Under the pieces are notes generated by a model. The model did not search any database, had not been told where the DNA came from, and saw nothing but the letters and a program-made list of their open reading frames with translations. This document shows positions 9,617 through 22,544 of a DNA stretch of 64,000 bases, piece after piece. Position 1 is the stretch's first letter; each line of letters begins with the position of its first letter. A program made the position numbers and the translations under genes. The DNA is taken from positions 62,001 to 126,000 of the forward strand of contig NZ_SZZT01000001.1 in the NCBI RefSeq assembly GCF_009829945.1, in the 5' to 3' direction. Source of the stretch: Pantoea sp. SoEX (lineage in GTDB: Bacteria; Pseudomonadota; Gammaproteobacteria; Enterobacterales; Enterobacteriaceae).

Positions 9617-9651
9617 AATATTAAGGCGGATATAGTTTCCGCCTTAATATT
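9617..9651 (-). terminator. Rho-independent-type hairpin after talA
   Basis: Perfect 14-bp arms AATATTAAGGCGGA (9617-9630) and TCCGCCTTAATATT (9638-9651) around a 7-base loop, 8 bases beyond the talA stop. The GGCGGA/TCCGCC core is the most GC-rich non-coding stretch nearby. The T tract on the talA side is poor (AAGATTAATTAATATTT), so it may act mainly as a 3' stabiliser or serve both directions. Confidence 0.8.
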
Positions 9652-9658
9652 ATAACAG

Positions 9659-10615
9659 CTAAATTCTAAGTGACATTTCTTGTTCTAATTTTTGCTGATC
9701 AAAAGAAAATGTTCGTATACCTTCGGATAGTTTTTCTATAGCCATGGGATTTTGGTTATGTTCCCAACGAAATTCAGATTCTGAAATAGGAACAGATTTA
9801 TTGTGATTTACTGTATTATAAGGATTTTTTAATGTTCTTAATAATGGTTCATTACTATTTTTTAATTCATTTAAAAAATTCGGGGATATTGTCAAATAAT
9901 CACAACCAGCTAACGCAATTATTTGCTCTTTTTTGCGGAAACTAGCTCCCATAATAATAGTATTATAGCCATGACATTTATAGTAATTATAAATGTCATA
10001 AATTAATTTTACACCTTGATCCTTTTGAACTGAATATGGGCTGATTAAATTGTGATCATTATACCAATCATATACTCTACCAACAAATGGTGAAATTAAA
10101 AATACTTTTGCTTCAGCAGCAGCTTTTGCTTGAATTATGGAAAATATCAAAGTCAAATTACACTTAATACCATCTTTTTCTAGCTCTCTAGCAGCTTGAA
10201 TACCTTCCCAAGTTGATGCTAATTTAATTAAAACACGTGATCTATCTATTCCATTATCTTTGTACATTTTAATTATTCTTTTTGCTCTGTTGATACAGCT
10301 TAATGTATCAAAAGATAATCTAGCATCTATTTCTGTAGAAATATGACCAGGTATGTATCTTAATATTTCTGTTCCGATATTAACAGCAAATTTATCACTA
10401 GCATTAATTATTTTTATTTCTTTATTACCACCTTGTTTTTTAGCATACTCAATTGCATTATTTATCATATCTTGATAAATTTTTAAATTGATAGATTTAA
10501 GTATAATAGAAGGATTAGTGGTTGCGTCTTTTGGGCGATATTGTATGATAGATTCTATATTGCTACTATCTGCAACTACAGTAGAAAATTGTTTTAAAGC
10601 TTCTAATTGATTCAT
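9659..10615 (-). CDS. talA: Transaldolase A
   Basis: Moves a dihydroxyacetone unit between sedoheptulose 7-phosphate and glyceraldehyde 3-phosphate in the non-oxidative pentose phosphate pathway. 318 residues. The Schiff-base lysine is K131 in VLIKLASTW; DATTNPS, TEIDARLSFD and the C-terminal EFRWEHNQNPMA block are present. It resembles E. coli TalA more than TalB (MNQLEALKQFSTVVADS), and it sits next to maeB as talA does in E. coli; tktB is missing. AAAGGA lies just upstream of the ATG, directly after a 26-base palindrome. A strong hairpin follows the stop. Confidence 0.96.
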   Translation of the reverse strand: MNQLEALKQFSTVVADSSNIESIIQYRPKDATTNPSIILKSINLKIYQDMINNAIEYAKKQGGNKEIKIINASDKFAVNIGTEILRYIPGHISTEIDARLSFDTLSCINRAKRIIKMYKDNGIDRSRVLIKLASTWEGIQAARELEKDGIKCNLTLIFSIIQAKAAAEAKVFLISPFVGRVYDWYNDHNLISPYSVQKDQGVKLIYDIYNYYKCHGYNTIIMGASFRKKEQIIALAGCDYLTISPNFLNELKNSNEPLLRTLKNPYNTVNHNKSVPISESEFRWEHNQNPMAIEKLSEGIRTFSFDQQKLEQEMSLRI

Positions 10616-10628
10616 ATTAAATCCTTTT

Positions 10629-10654
10629 AAGAAAATAAAATGTTTTATTTTCTT
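10629..10654. repeat. 26-bp palindrome abutting the talA ribosome site
   Basis: Arms AAGAAAATAAAA (10629-10640) and TTTTATTTTCTT (10643-10654) are exact complements around TG. It sits 14 bases before the talA ATG and touches its AAAGGA site, in the divergent talA/maeB promoter region. It could be an operator or a 5' UTR hairpin affecting translation. Confidence 0.75.
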
Positions 10655-10821
10655 ACATTAAAAATAATGTTATTTATAATAATAATTAATGATTTTTAAA
10701 AATAGTTTAATTGTTATATTAAATATGTTTAATATTAAGTTGATCTATATTTGTAATATATTATGATTTTATATTTCTTAAAATAAATAATTTATGATTG
10801 CGTATAAACTAAGGATATCTA

Positions 10822-13101
10822 ATGGATGATAAATTAAAAAAAAGTGCACTTGATTTTCACCAATATCCCTTAGCTGGGAAAATTCAAGTATCTCCTACCA
10901 AACCCTTATTAACTCAACGTGATTTGGCTTTAGCTTATTCACCTGGAGTAGCAGCTCCTTGTATAGAAATTGCTTCTGATCCAATAAAAGCATATAAATA
11001 TACTTCACGAGGTAATTTAGTAGCTGTAATATCTAACGGTACTGCAGTTTTAGGTTTGGGAAATATTGGAGCTATAGCTTCTAAACCAGTTATGGAAGGT
11101 AAAGGGGTATTATTTAAAAAATTTGCCGGTATTAATGTATTTGACATAGAAATAAATGAAACAGATCCAGATAAAATAATACAAATAATAACTTCATTAG
11201 AACCCACTTTTGGTGGTATAAATTTAGAAGATATAAAAGCACCAGAATGCTTCTATATAGAACAACAATTACGTAATAGAATGAAAATTCCTGTATTTCA
11301 CGATGATCAACATGGTACTGCAATTATTTGTGCTGCAGCAGTTATTAATGGGTTACATATTGTTAACAAGAGTATATCTAATGTCAAATTAGTAGTTTCT
11401 GGAGCAGGTGCTTCAGCTATTGCTTGTATGAATTTATTAGTAGAGCTAGGTTTGCCTAAGAGTAATATAAAAGTTTGTGATTCTAAAGGATTAATTTTCC
11501 ATGGCCGAGAAAAAAACATGGAAATCAACAAGGCTAAATATGCAGTTAAAGATGCAGGACAGAGAACAATGGAAGAAATAATTGCTGGAACAGATATATT
11601 CCTTGGATGTTCTGGCCCAAAATTATTAACTGCACAAATGGTTCAAAAAATGGCAAAAAATCCACTTATTTTGGCTTTAGCAAACCCTGATCCAGAAATT
11701 ATGCCTCCATTAGCAAAAGCAGTAAGACCAGATGCAATCATTTGTACTGGAAGGTCTGATTTTCCTAATCAAGTTAATAATGTTTTATGTTTTCCTTTTA
11801 TTTTTCGTGGAGCTTTAGATGTTGGTGCGACCACTATCAACGAAGAAATGAAAATTGCTGCAGTACATGCTATCGCAGATATTGCTAAAGCTGAACAAAG
11901 TGATATTGTTGCATCAGCATATGGAGATCAAGAACTCAGTTTTGGTACAGATTACCTAATTCCGAAACCATTTGATCCAAGATTAATTGTTCAAATTGCA
12001 CCTGCTGTTGCTCAAGCAGCTATGCAATCTGGTGTTGCTACTCATCCTATAAAGGATTTTGATGCTTACCGAGAAAAACTTACTGAATTTGTTTATAAGA
12101 CAAATTTATTTATGAAACCAATATTTTCTCAAGCACGAAAATTGCCAAAATATGTTGTATTAGCAGAAGGTGAAGACGTAAGAGTATTACATGCTACACA
12201 GGAAATAGTAACACTTGGATTAGCAAAACCTATATTAATTGGAAGACCACATGTTATTAAAACACGTTTGCAAAAACAAGGTTTAAAAATCCAAATAGGA
12301 AAAGATTTTAAACTAGTAAATAATGAATCCGATCCTCGTTTTAAAGAATATTGGAATGAATACTACCAAATTATGAAAAGATATGGTATTACTCAAGAAC
12401 AAGCACAAAGAGCAATAATTAGTAATCCAACTTTAATTGGTGCGATAATGTTACATCGAGGGGAAACAGATGCATTAATTTGTGGAACTATTGGTAATTA
12501 TGATGAACATTATAATATAATAAAAAATGTAATAGGTTTGCGCAATGATATTAAAGTAGCAGGCAGTTTAAATGCATTATTATTACCTAGTGGAAATACT
12601 TTTATAGCAGATACTTATGTTAACGAAGATCCCACATCAGAACAATTAGTAGATATTACATTAATGGCAGCAGAAACAGTAAAACGTTTTGGAATGGAAC
12701 CTCGTGTAGCTTTATTATCTCATTCTAGTTTTGGTACTTCTAATACACCTAGTGCACAAAAAATGCGAAATATTTTAAAAATTATAAAAAAATTAGCTCC
12801 TCAATTAGAGATTGATGGTGAAATGCATGGTGATGCTGCTTTAGTAGAAACCATACGAAAAGAATTAATGCCAGATAGTCCCCTAAAAGGAAGTGCTAAT
12901 TTGCTTATTATGCCTAATGTAGAATCAGCAAGAATTAGTTATAATTTATTACGTGTATCATGTTCTGAAGGAGTAACAGTAGGACCTGTATTAATGGGCA
13001 TGAAAAAACCAGTTCATATACTCACTAGCATAGCTTCAGTAAGGAGAATAGTTAATATGGTTGCTTTATCTGTAGCAGAAGCTCAGACAAAACCGTTATA
13101 A
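10822..13101 (+). CDS. maeB: NADP-dependent malic enzyme with C-terminal phosphotransacetylase-like domain
   Basis: Decarboxylates malate to pyruvate with NADP reduction; the C-terminal domain of this family is thought to be regulatory, binding acetyl-CoA-related ligands. 759 residues, equal to E. coli MaeB. Residues 1 to about 428 are the malic enzyme part (AYSPGVAAPCIEI, FDIEINETDP, FHDDQHGTAI and the NADP loop VVSGAGASAIAC); about 429-759 resemble phosphotransacetylase (VVLAEGEDVRVLHA, PNVESARISYNL). AAGGATATCTAATG gives a clear start. Divergent from talA, convergent with hemF across 54 bases. In a cell with few NADPH sources shown here, it is a likely NADPH supplier. Confidence 0.96.
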   Translation: MDDKLKKSALDFHQYPLAGKIQVSPTKPLLTQRDLALAYSPGVAAPCIEIASDPIKAYKYTSRGNLVAVISNGTAVLGLGNIGAIASKPVMEGKGVLFKKFAGINVFDIEINETDPDKIIQIITSLEPTFGGINLEDIKAPECFYIEQQLRNRMKIPVFHDDQHGTAIICAAAVINGLHIVNKSISNVKLVVSGAGASAIACMNLLVELGLPKSNIKVCDSKGLIFHGREKNMEINKAKYAVKDAGQRTMEEIIAGTDIFLGCSGPKLLTAQMVQKMAKNPLILALANPDPEIMPPLAKAVRPDAIICTGRSDFPNQVNNVLCFPFIFRGALDVGATTINEEMKIAAVHAIADIAKAEQSDIVASAYGDQELSFGTDYLIPKPFDPRLIVQIAPAVAQAAMQSGVATHPIKDFDAYREKLTEFVYKTNLFMKPIFSQARKLPKYVVLAEGEDVRVLHATQEIVTLGLAKPILIGRPHVIKTRLQKQGLKIQIGKDFKLVNNESDPRFKEYWNEYYQIMKRYGITQEQAQRAIISNPTLIGAIMLHRGETDALICGTIGNYDEHYNIIKNVIGLRNDIKVAGSLNALLLPSGNTFIADTYVNEDPTSEQLVDITLMAAETVKRFGMEPRVALLSHSSFGTSNTPSAQKMRNILKIIKKLAPQLEIDGEMHGDAALVETIRKELMPDSPLKGSANLLIMPNVESARISYNLLRVSCSEGVTVGPVLMGMKKPVHILTSIASVRRIVNMVALSVAEAQTKPL

Positions 13102-13155
13102 AAGACAATTCAATAATGTATATAAATTAATGTATTTTTATATTATGCACAAAAA

Positions 13156-14058
13156 TCAGGATAACCAATCTTTAATAGGTAGAAAGTCTCTATACAGAGA
13201 GGCTTCTGCCGAATTTTCATCATATTTGTAATCATATTCCCAGCTTACTAAAGGAGGCATAGAAATTAAAATAGATTCTATCCTACCATTTGTTTGTAAA
13301 CCAAATATGGTACCACGATCGTATATTAGATTAAATTCAACATATCTACCTCTTCTGTAAAGTTGAAATCTACGTTGTTTTTCACTCCATAAATAATTTT
13401 TACGAAGTGCAACAATTGGCTGATAAGCACGCAAATATCCATTACCTATAGCCTGTGCAAATTTAAAACAATAATCAAAATCTGGTTTGTTAAGATCATC
13501 AAAAAATAAACCTCCTACCCCACGCTGTTCATTACGATGTTTAATGTAGAAATATTGATCACACCAGTGTTTATATTTGTAGTATATAGCTTTACCAAAA
13601 GGCAAACAAATATCAAATGCTGTTTTATGCCAATGAATTACATCTTCTTTAAATGCATAAAAAGGCGTCATATCAAATCCTCCGCCAAACCACCAAATCG
13701 ATTCAGCCCCAGGTTTTTCTCCCAGAAAAAACCTTATATTAGCATGGCTAGTTGGAACATAAGGATTAAGTGGATGAACTATTACTGATATACCTAGTGC
13801 TGTAAAACTATAATCAGACATATTTTTGTGGTATAAAGTTGCTGATGGAGGTATTTTACAATTATGGACATATGAATAGTTTACTCCTGCTTGTTCAAAT
13901 ATTTTTCCATTTTTTAATACGCAACTCCTACCTTGACAACTTTTAGAACTCCAATTATCTTTTTTGAATGCTTTATTATAATCTTCTTTAGACAAAACAT
14001 TACAAATGTTATTTTGTAAATTTAGTAGAAAATTTCTAATATTATCTATATTACACAT
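13156..14058 (-). CDS. hemF: Oxygen-dependent coproporphyrinogen III oxidase
   Basis: Aerobic decarboxylation of coproporphyrinogen III to protoporphyrinogen IX in haem synthesis. 300 residues (E. coli 299). Signature blocks: [60 protein letters not shown] and [11 protein letters not shown]. No break or missing catalytic region. It lies between maeB and the crr terminator, preceded by its own upstream region of 76 bases after that terminator, so it is probably transcribed alone. Its retention fits the presence of a respiratory chain. Confidence 0.96.
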   Translation of the reverse strand: MCNIDNIRNFLLNLQNNICNVLSKEDYNKAFKKDNWSSKSCQGRSCVLKNGKIFEQAGVNYSYVHNCKIPPSATLYHKNMSDYSFTALGISVIVHPLNPYVPTSHANIRFFLGEKPGAESIWWFGGGFDMTPFYAFKEDVIHWHKTAFDICLPFGKAIYYKYKHWCDQYFYIKHRNEQRGVGGLFFDDLNKPDFDYCFKFAQAIGNGYLRAYQPIVALRKNYLWSEKQRRFQLYRRGRYVEFNLIYDRGTIFGLQTNGRIESILISMPPLVSWEYDYKYDENSAEASLYRDFLPIKDWLS

Positions 14059-14134
14059 AATTATTAATTTTTCTTATTTTAATTTAAGCTAATCTAAATA
14101 TCATCATTAATTTAGTATAAATGAAATAAAATAT

Positions 14135-14174
14135 AAAAAACGATAACTATATTTAAATTAAGTTATCGTTTTTT
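14135..14174 (-). terminator. Intrinsic terminator after crr
   Basis: Arms AAAAAACGATAACT (14135-14148) and AGTTATCGTTTTTT (14161-14174) are perfect complements around a 12-base loop. Reading in the crr direction the stem ends in six T. It starts 4 bases beyond the crr stop, closes the ptsHI-crr operon and could also work in the other direction. Confidence 0.88.
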
Positions 14175-14178
14175 AAGT

Positions 14179-14682
14179 TTAATTCATATTAACTATCATT
14201 ATAGTGGTTTCACCTATCATTGTTTTTCCAGACAATTTTGTTAATTTTTTAATTTTATCCATATTAGAAATTACTACTGGAGTTATTGTAGATTTTACTT
14301 TTTGTTCTAATAATGATAGATCAAATTCAATAATTGTTTCTCCTATGTTCACTTCTTGACCTTCTTCACCTATTCTTTTAAAACCTTTACCTTTTAATTC
14401 AACTGTATCAATTCCAAAATGAACAAATAACTCAATACCATAATCAGATATAATTGAAAAAGCATGATTAGTTTCGAAAATTTTACCTATTTTACCTTTA
14501 ACAGGAGCAACTATTTTGTTTCCCTTAGGTTTGATCGCAATACCATCTCCTACAATTTTTTCAGAAAACACTACATCTGGGACTTCTTCAATATTAATAA
14601 TTTGACCTGATAAAGGAGCAATGATATTAGTTGTTTTACCTCTATTTGTCGCGTTACCAAAAATTTTAGAGAACAAACCCAT
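14179..14682 (-). CDS. crr: PTS glucose-specific enzyme IIA (EIIA-Glc)
   Basis: Soluble phosphocarrier between HPr and the glucose permease, and in E. coli the hub of catabolite control. 167 residues against 169. The two active-site histidines H73 (ETNHAFSI) and H88 (LFVHFGID) are present, as are [10 protein letters not shown] and PVVISNMD. A good AGGAGA ribosome site precedes the ATG. Third gene of ptsH-ptsI-crr. No EIICB partner is in the window, so which sugar permease it serves is unknown. Confidence 0.97.
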   Translation of the reverse strand: MGLFSKIFGNATNRGKTTNIIAPLSGQIINIEEVPDVVFSEKIVGDGIAIKPKGNKIVAPVKGKIGKIFETNHAFSIISDYGIELFVHFGIDTVELKGKGFKRIGEEGQEVNIGETIIEFDLSLLEQKVKSTITPVVISNMDKIKKLTKLSGKTMIGETTIMIVNMN

Positions 14683-14735
14683 ATAATTTTCTCCTAATTT
14701 AATATTATTGGTGAGTTATATTTTGTAATTATAGA

Positions 14736-16457
14736 TTAATGTTTTTCTTTATTAAACTTATCAAGTAATTTCATTAAATCTTCAGATGTTGGCTGAATTA
14801 GGGCTTTTTCTGCTAATAATTTAACATCTTTGAAATTAACACTACGAATAATTTTTTTAATTTTTGGAATAGAAATAGAGTTCATACTAAATTCATCTAA
14901 TCCCATTCCTAGTAAGAGTAATGTTGCACGTTCATCACCTGCAAGTTCACCACACATTCCAGTCCATTTTCCTTCATCATGAGATGCATCGATAACTTGC
15001 TTAATTAATCTAAGCACTGATGGGGTCATTGGATTATATAAGTGAGATATCAAACTATTACCGCGATCCACTGCTAATGTATATTGTGTAAGGTCGTTTG
15101 TTCCAATACTAAAAAAATCAACTTCTTTAGCTAAATGATTTGCAATAACAGTAGAAGCAGGAGTTTCAATCATAATACCAATTTCAATTGAATTATCAAA
15201 ACTTTGTCCTTCATTCGATAATTGTGACTTTAATTTTTCAAGTTCACATTTTAAAATACGAACTTCTTCCACTGATATAATCATAGGAAACATTATTCTT
15301 ATTTTACCAAAAGCAGATGACCTTAAAATAGCACGTAGTTGTGTATGTAAAATTTCTCTGCGATCTAGTGCAATACGAATCGCACGCCATCCTAAAAAAG
15401 GATTATCTTCTTTTGGTAAATTCATGTAGGGTAAAGCCTTATCTCCTCCAATATCCATAGTTCTTATAATAATATCTCCTATTCCCATTGCCTCTGAAAC
15501 AGATTTATAGGCTTGAAATTGTTCTTCTTCACTTGGTAGAGAATTCCTATCCATAAATAAAAATTCAGTTCTATATAATCCTATTCCTGTTGCACCTTGT
15601 AATTTTACATTTATTACATCTCGTATATTACTTATATTTGCACATATTTTAACTTGATGACCATCCAATGTTATAGCAGGTAAATTTTTTATTCTATTTA
15701 ACTCATTTTTTTTAATAATATATTGTTTTCGAGTTTTCTTTAATTGTTTATAAATAATTTGAGAGGGATTTATATGTATAAAATTATTTATTCCATCAAT
15801 AATTAGATAATCTCCATTTTTTATATATAAAGTAGCATTTTTAGTACCAACTATAGCTGGTATTGCAAGAGAACGAGCCATTATTGAGGTATGTGAAGTT
15901 AAACCCCCTAAATCAGTGATAAATCCTAATATCATGTTTAAGTTTAATTGTGCAGTTTCCGATGGAGTTAAATCTTTTGCTACTAATATTGATTTATCTT
16001 TTATTGAAATTAAATTATTAACATTTAATCCCAATATATTATTTATTAAACGTTTACCTATATCTCGTACATCTACTATACGTTCTTTAAGATACTGATC
16101 TTTTAGTTTTTCTAACGTTCTTATTTGATTATCAATTACTAATTTAACAGCAGCATCTGCGGTTAAATAATTTTTCTTAATACAACTAATTATTTCTTGC
16201 TCGAGTTCTTCGTCTTTTAAAATCATAATATGTCCTTCGAAGATTGCTGCTTTATCTTCACCTAAAGACTTATTAGTTTTAATCATAATTGTTTCTAATT
16301 GTTTTTCTGTTTCATTGCGACTGTGTAAAAATTTTTGAATTTCTTGATTAATTTTATCTTTGGAGATTTTTTCTTGATTTATCACTGTATCGTCTTCTCG
16401 CAACAAAATAGCTTTTCCGATAGCGATACCTGGTGACACTACAATACCTGAAATCAT
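14736..16457 (-). CDS. ptsI: PTS enzyme I (phosphoenolpyruvate-protein phosphotransferase)
   Basis: Takes phosphate from phosphoenolpyruvate and passes it to HPr. 573 residues (E. coli 575). The phosphorylated histidine is exactly H189 in [13 protein letters not shown]; the C-terminal PEP-binding barrel shows [34 protein letters not shown] and the catalytic cysteine in [18 protein letters not shown] precedes the ATG. It follows ptsH by 155 bases, longer than in E. coli, and crr by 53 bases. Confidence 0.97.
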   Translation of the reverse strand: MISGIVVSPGIAIGKAILLREDDTVINQEKISKDKINQEIQKFLHSRNETEKQLETIMIKTNKSLGEDKAAIFEGHIMILKDEELEQEIISCIKKNYLTADAAVKLVIDNQIRTLEKLKDQYLKERIVDVRDIGKRLINNILGLNVNNLISIKDKSILVAKDLTPSETAQLNLNMILGFITDLGGLTSHTSIMARSLAIPAIVGTKNATLYIKNGDYLIIDGINNFIHINPSQIIYKQLKKTRKQYIIKKNELNRIKNLPAITLDGHQVKICANISNIRDVINVKLQGATGIGLYRTEFLFMDRNSLPSEEEQFQAYKSVSEAMGIGDIIIRTMDIGGDKALPYMNLPKEDNPFLGWRAIRIALDRREILHTQLRAILRSSAFGKIRIMFPMIISVEEVRILKCELEKLKSQLSNEGQSFDNSIEIGIMIETPASTVIANHLAKEVDFFSIGTNDLTQYTLAVDRGNSLISHLYNPMTPSVLRLIKQVIDASHDEGKWTGMCGELAGDERATLLLLGMGLDEFSMNSISIPKIKKIIRSVNFKDVKLLAEKALIQPTSEDLMKLLDKFNKEKH

Positions 16458-16612
16458 AATATTCCCTTTCTATCACGATGTAGATTAACTATAGTGGATT
16501 TAACCATCGTAAGAATAGATTAAAGTAAAACAAAATAAATACAATAAGCTTATCGTTAAAGATATTAATTATTTTAATAAATAAAACTATTATTTTAAAT
16601 AAGTATAAAAAT

Positions 16613-16870
16613 TCATTTTAATTCATTTATAAATTTAGCTAAATTTTCAACTGCTATTTCTTCATCCTTACCTTCTGCTTGGAGAATAATTACAGTTCCA
16701 TAAGATAAACCTAAAGTTTGTAATTTAAATAAGCTTTTTGCATTTGCTGATTTATTTTGAGATATCACTGTTATTTCAGATTGAAAATTTTTTGCTTGTT
16801 TAACAAATTGCGCAGCAGGTCTAGTATGCAAACCATTTAATAAATTAATAGTAATTTCTTTCTGAAACAT
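16613..16870 (-). CDS. ptsH: PTS phosphocarrier protein HPr
   Basis: Carries phosphate from enzyme I to EIIA proteins. 85 residues, full length. H15 lies in [10 protein letters not shown] and S46 in [13 protein letters not shown], both at canonical positions. AGGAAA precedes the ATG. First gene of the ptsHI-crr operon, whose promoter must lie in the 349 bases towards cysK. Confidence 0.97.
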   Translation of the reverse strand: MFQKEITINLLNGLHTRPAAQFVKQAKNFQSEITVISQNKSANAKSLFKLQTLGLSYGTVIILQAEGKDEEIAVENLAKFINELK

Positions 16871-17219
16871 TATAATTTCCTAATTTTATCCAGTTTATTC
16901 TAAATTTTATTATTAATAATTTATATTTAAAATATAATAACATTAACTTATCTTTATTTTTAAGCATTAAGAATATTATTTATTAAATATTAATAATTAC
17001 ACAGATAATATTCATGAAAAAATAAATAGCAGGTTTTATTTTTCATAAATATTATCAATATAATTATTACAAATTTTAAGATATATTTGATCAGTTAAAA
17101 TTTATATATAATTACACAAACGTAAAATAATATATTTTCAATATAAGAATAATTTATAAAAACTGCATATAATATTTGATATTATTAATATGAATATTTG
17201 CAATTTTATAAAATAATAT
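16871..17219. other. Gap between ptsH and cysK
   Basis: 349 AT-rich bases, no gene. It must hold the pts promoter and the end of cysK transcription. The only marked structure is the imperfect hairpin at 17007-17053. Confidence 0.6.
17007..17053 (-). terminator. Imperfect hairpin, possible cysK terminator
   Basis: AATATT at both ends encloses ATGAAAAAATAAA and its near complement TTTTATTTTTCAT with a short GC-containing loop (TAGCAGG). It lies about 165 bases beyond the cysK stop on the transcript, rather far for a dedicated terminator. Confidence 0.4.
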
Positions 17220-18191
17220 TTATTGTATGATTTCTTTTTCAGTAAAAATATCAGAAAATAAATTAGTACTTAAATATCTTTCTCCAGAAGATGGTAGTAT
17301 TACAACCATATTTTTGTTAGCGAATACCTTTTCTTCTTGTAACTTCATTGCAGCACATACAGCTGCTCCAGAAGAAATACCAGAAAGAATACCTTCTGAT
17401 TCCATTAATTTTCTAGCTACTTTTATAGATTCTTCATTAGAAACAGTAACAACACGATCAATAAGAGTTAAATCTAGATTTTCAGGAATGAAACCAGCTC
17501 CAATACCTTGAATTTTGTGTGTTCCTGGTATTATGGTTTTACCAGATAGAAATTGAGTTATTACTGGAGAATTAATTGGTTCAACTGCTACTGAGATCAG
17601 ATCTTTCTTTCCTTCACTATTTTTAATATAACGACTTACACCAGTAAAAGTTCCACCTGTACCAATTCCTGCAACAAAAACATCTATTTCTCCGTTTATA
17701 TCTGACCAAATTTCAGGTCCAGTAGTTTTTTCATGAATTTCTGGATTAGCAGGATTGCTAAATTGCTGTAGTAACAAGTACTTATTCGGATTACTAGCAA
17801 CAATTTTTTCGGCTTTTCTAATAGCTCCTTGCATGCCTTTTTGGCCTTCTGTTAATTCCAGATTAGCTCCTAAAGCTTTCAGTAATTTACGACGCTCAAT
17901 AGACATAGTTTCAGGCATAGTCAAAGTTAATTTATATCCCCTAGCAGCAGATACATATGCTAATGCTATTCCAGTATTTCCACTTGTTGGTTCTACTAAT
18001 TCTACTCCAGGTCTTAAAACTCCACGTTTTTCTGCATCCCAAATCATATTAGAACCTATGCGGCATTTTACACTGAAACTAGGATTACGTGATTCTATTT
18101 TTACAAAAATTGAATTGTTTCCCATATGATTCAGTCGAACTAATGGTGTATTTCCAATAGTATAGGAATTATCTTTATGGATTTTATTCAT
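17220..18191 (-). CDS. cysK: Cysteine synthase A (O-acetylserine sulfhydrylase)
   Basis: PLP enzyme making cysteine from O-acetylserine and sulfide. 323 residues, equal to E. coli. The PLP lysine K42 lies in [11 protein letters not shown]; the substrate loop [13 protein letters not shown] and the phosphate-binding [11 protein letters not shown] are intact, as is the C-terminal [10 protein letters not shown]. No clear ribosome site. In E. coli cysZ lies upstream; it is absent here. Whether the cell still reduces sulfate cannot be judged from this window. Confidence 0.97.
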   Translation of the reverse strand: MNKIHKDNSYTIGNTPLVRLNHMGNNSIFVKIESRNPSFSVKCRIGSNMIWDAEKRGVLRPGVELVEPTSGNTGIALAYVSAARGYKLTLTMPETMSIERRKLLKALGANLELTEGQKGMQGAIRKAEKIVASNPNKYLLLQQFSNPANPEIHEKTTGPEIWSDINGEIDVFVAGIGTGGTFTGVSRYIKNSEGKKDLISVAVEPINSPVITQFLSGKTIIPGTHKIQGIGAGFIPENLDLTLIDRVVTVSNEESIKVARKLMESEGILSGISSGAAVCAAMKLQEEKVFANKNMVVILPSSGERYLSTNLFSDIFTEKEIIQ

Positions 18192-20826
<2,635 letters not shown>

Positions 20827-20867
20827 TTATGATTCATAAATGAAAATTATATTATATAAATTATCAA

Positions 20868-21842
20868 TTACGTTTTTTCATTATTTTGTTTATAACATTG
20901 AGCAATATACGAACAGGTCATTAATTGAACTTGATGGAATATCATTAAAGGTAATATAACTATTCCCACTGAACTGACAGGAAATAAAATATTTGCCATA
21001 GGAACCCCACTAGCTAGACTTTTTTTTGATCCACAAAATAATAATACTATTTCATCACTACGATTAAATTTAAATACGCGAGCAACTAAATAATTTATTA
21101 TTAGTATAAAAAATAATAATATCATACAATCTATTAAAATCCATAAAAGTGTATGAATTCCAACTATATTCCATATTCCATTAGTTACTGCTTCGCTGAA
21201 AGCAGAATAAACTACTAATAAAATTGATATTTGGTCTACTTTATTAATTAAATCATTATTTTGGTCAATCCATTTATAAATCCAATTACGTGATATATGT
21301 CCAGCCAAAAAAGGTATTAATAATTGTAATATTATTTTACATACTTGTTGCATTTCATTGTCTATATTCAATCCAGAACTATTTACTCCTAATATTAACT
21401 TAACAATTAGAGGAGAAAGAAATATTCCTAATATACTAGATGCTGATGCACTACATATAGAAGCAGCAATATTACCTCCAGCTATTGATGTAAGAGCTAT
21501 TGCAGATTGTACAGTGGAAGGCATACTACATAAATATAAAAAACCTTTATCAATTTCTGGACTAATATTCATCAAATGGCAACATATTAAAATAAATCCG
21601 ATTAAAGGAAAAAGTATGAAAGTACTACATAGTATCCATAAATGAAGTTGCCAATTACTACTACCTAAAATAATTTTTTTTCTAGAAAGTTTAGCACCAT
21701 GCATAAAAAAAAGCACAGAAATAGCTACAATAGTTAGGTATTTAAATAAATTTATAAAATTACCTTTTAATGGAATAAAAGAAGCAAGCAAAACAACAGT
21801 TAGGATCTTAATAATCATTGAATCAATCTTTAAGAATTTCAT
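20868..21842 (-). CDS. yfeH: Bile acid:sodium symporter family membrane protein YfeH
   Basis: Inner-membrane transporter-like protein of the SBF/BASS superfamily, substrate unknown. 324 residues against 332 in E. coli YfeH, which it matches throughout: LLASFIPLKGNF, ISVLFFMHGAKLSRKK, CSMPSTVQSAIALTSIAGGN, CSASASSILGIFLSPL and CGSKKSLASGVPMANILFP. About nine or ten hydrophobic helices. No clear ribosome site before the ATG. Its position beside ligA and the valine/lysine tRNAs is as in E. coli. Retention in so reduced a genome suggests a real transport role, but I cannot name it. Confidence 0.9.
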   Translation of the reverse strand: MKFLKIDSMIIKILTVVLLASFIPLKGNFINLFKYLTIVAISVLFFMHGAKLSRKKIILGSSNWQLHLWILCSTFILFPLIGFILICCHLMNISPEIDKGFLYLCSMPSTVQSAIALTSIAGGNIAASICSASASSILGIFLSPLIVKLILGVNSSGLNIDNEMQQVCKIILQLLIPFLAGHISRNWIYKWIDQNNDLINKVDQISILLVVYSAFSEAVTNGIWNIVGIHTLLWILIDCMILLFFILIINYLVARVFKFNRSDEIVLLFCGSKKSLASGVPMANILFPVSSVGIVILPLMIFHQVQLMTCSYIAQCYKQNNEKT

Positions 21843-22045
21843 TTTTTGTGATTTATTCTAATTAAGTTTTATATTAAAATAATATTTTTTCAAATAGGTA
21901 ATAAAACATATTTATTAATATCAACTAATTAAGTCTAAATTACAAAATATAATTAGCCTTAATATCGTCTAATTTAATAAGTATTGATAATATAGATTAA
22001 ACAAGGAAGGATAATGTATAACTATACTTTCTTAGCTGCTAATTT

Positions 22046-22118
22046 TGGGTCGTGCAGGATTTGAACCTGCGACCAATTGATTAAAAGTCAACTGCTCTAC
22101 CAACTGAGCTAACGACCC
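22046..22118 (-). tRNA. lysV: tRNA-Lys (anticodon TTT)
   Basis: On the minus strand the sequence begins GGGTCGTTAGCTCAG, has anticodon loop CTTTTAA and ends at the discriminator A before AAA. 73 bases; all four arms pair. CCA is not encoded. It lies 91 bases downstream of tRNA-Val on the same strand, the valU-lysV order of E. coli. Confidence 0.96.
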
Positions 22119-22209
22119 AATTTTTCAAAGCAAAAAAATAATTCTAAATTTCACAATTACAAAATATGTTATAAATTTAAATTATATTCAATTTCTTATA
22201 GTTATGTAA

Positions 22210-22285
22210 TGGTGGGTGATGACGGACTCGAACCGCCGGCCCTCTCCTTGTAAGGGAGATGCTCTGCCAACTGAGCTAATCACCC
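22210..22285 (-). tRNA. tRNA-Val (anticodon TAC)
   Basis: Starts GGGTGATTAGCTCAG at 22285, anticodon loop CTTACAA, ends CACCCACCA with an encoded CCA at 22212-22210. E. coli has three tandem copies (valUXY) here; only one remains. Divergent from gltX as in E. coli. Confidence 0.96.
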
Positions 22286-22544
22286 TATAGCAAATATTTA
22301 CTTAATATTAAAATATTTATAATATAGTGTTAATAGTTATTAAGTTTTAATGTTACTTTATTTTAAATTTTTAGTTGAACTTTATATCCGTATACATGAT
22401 ATAACTCTTTTTTTAGAAAAACAAGTTTTTATTTTAATAATTTATTTTATATTCTCAGTAATTAAAATATAATGAAGTGTTTTATGTTAAATATTATAAT
22501 TATTAAAAATCATTTTAAATGATATTAGTTTAGGGTTTTAATTA

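Larger units (their letters stand above)
9333..9658. other. Convergent intergenic region between ansP and talA
   Basis: 326 bases without a gene. It contains two substantial inverted repeats: 9542-9588, and the GC-containing terminator 9617-9651. Both genes read into it, so it probably ends transcription from both sides. Confidence 0.7.

Noticed and set aside
10935-11531. Three open frames antisense to maeB
   Set aside because: All are within the conserved malic enzyme domain and without start signals.
17755-18129. 124-codon and neighbouring 94-codon frames antisense to cysK
   Set aside because: Mirror frames of a fully conserved cysK gene with no independent support.
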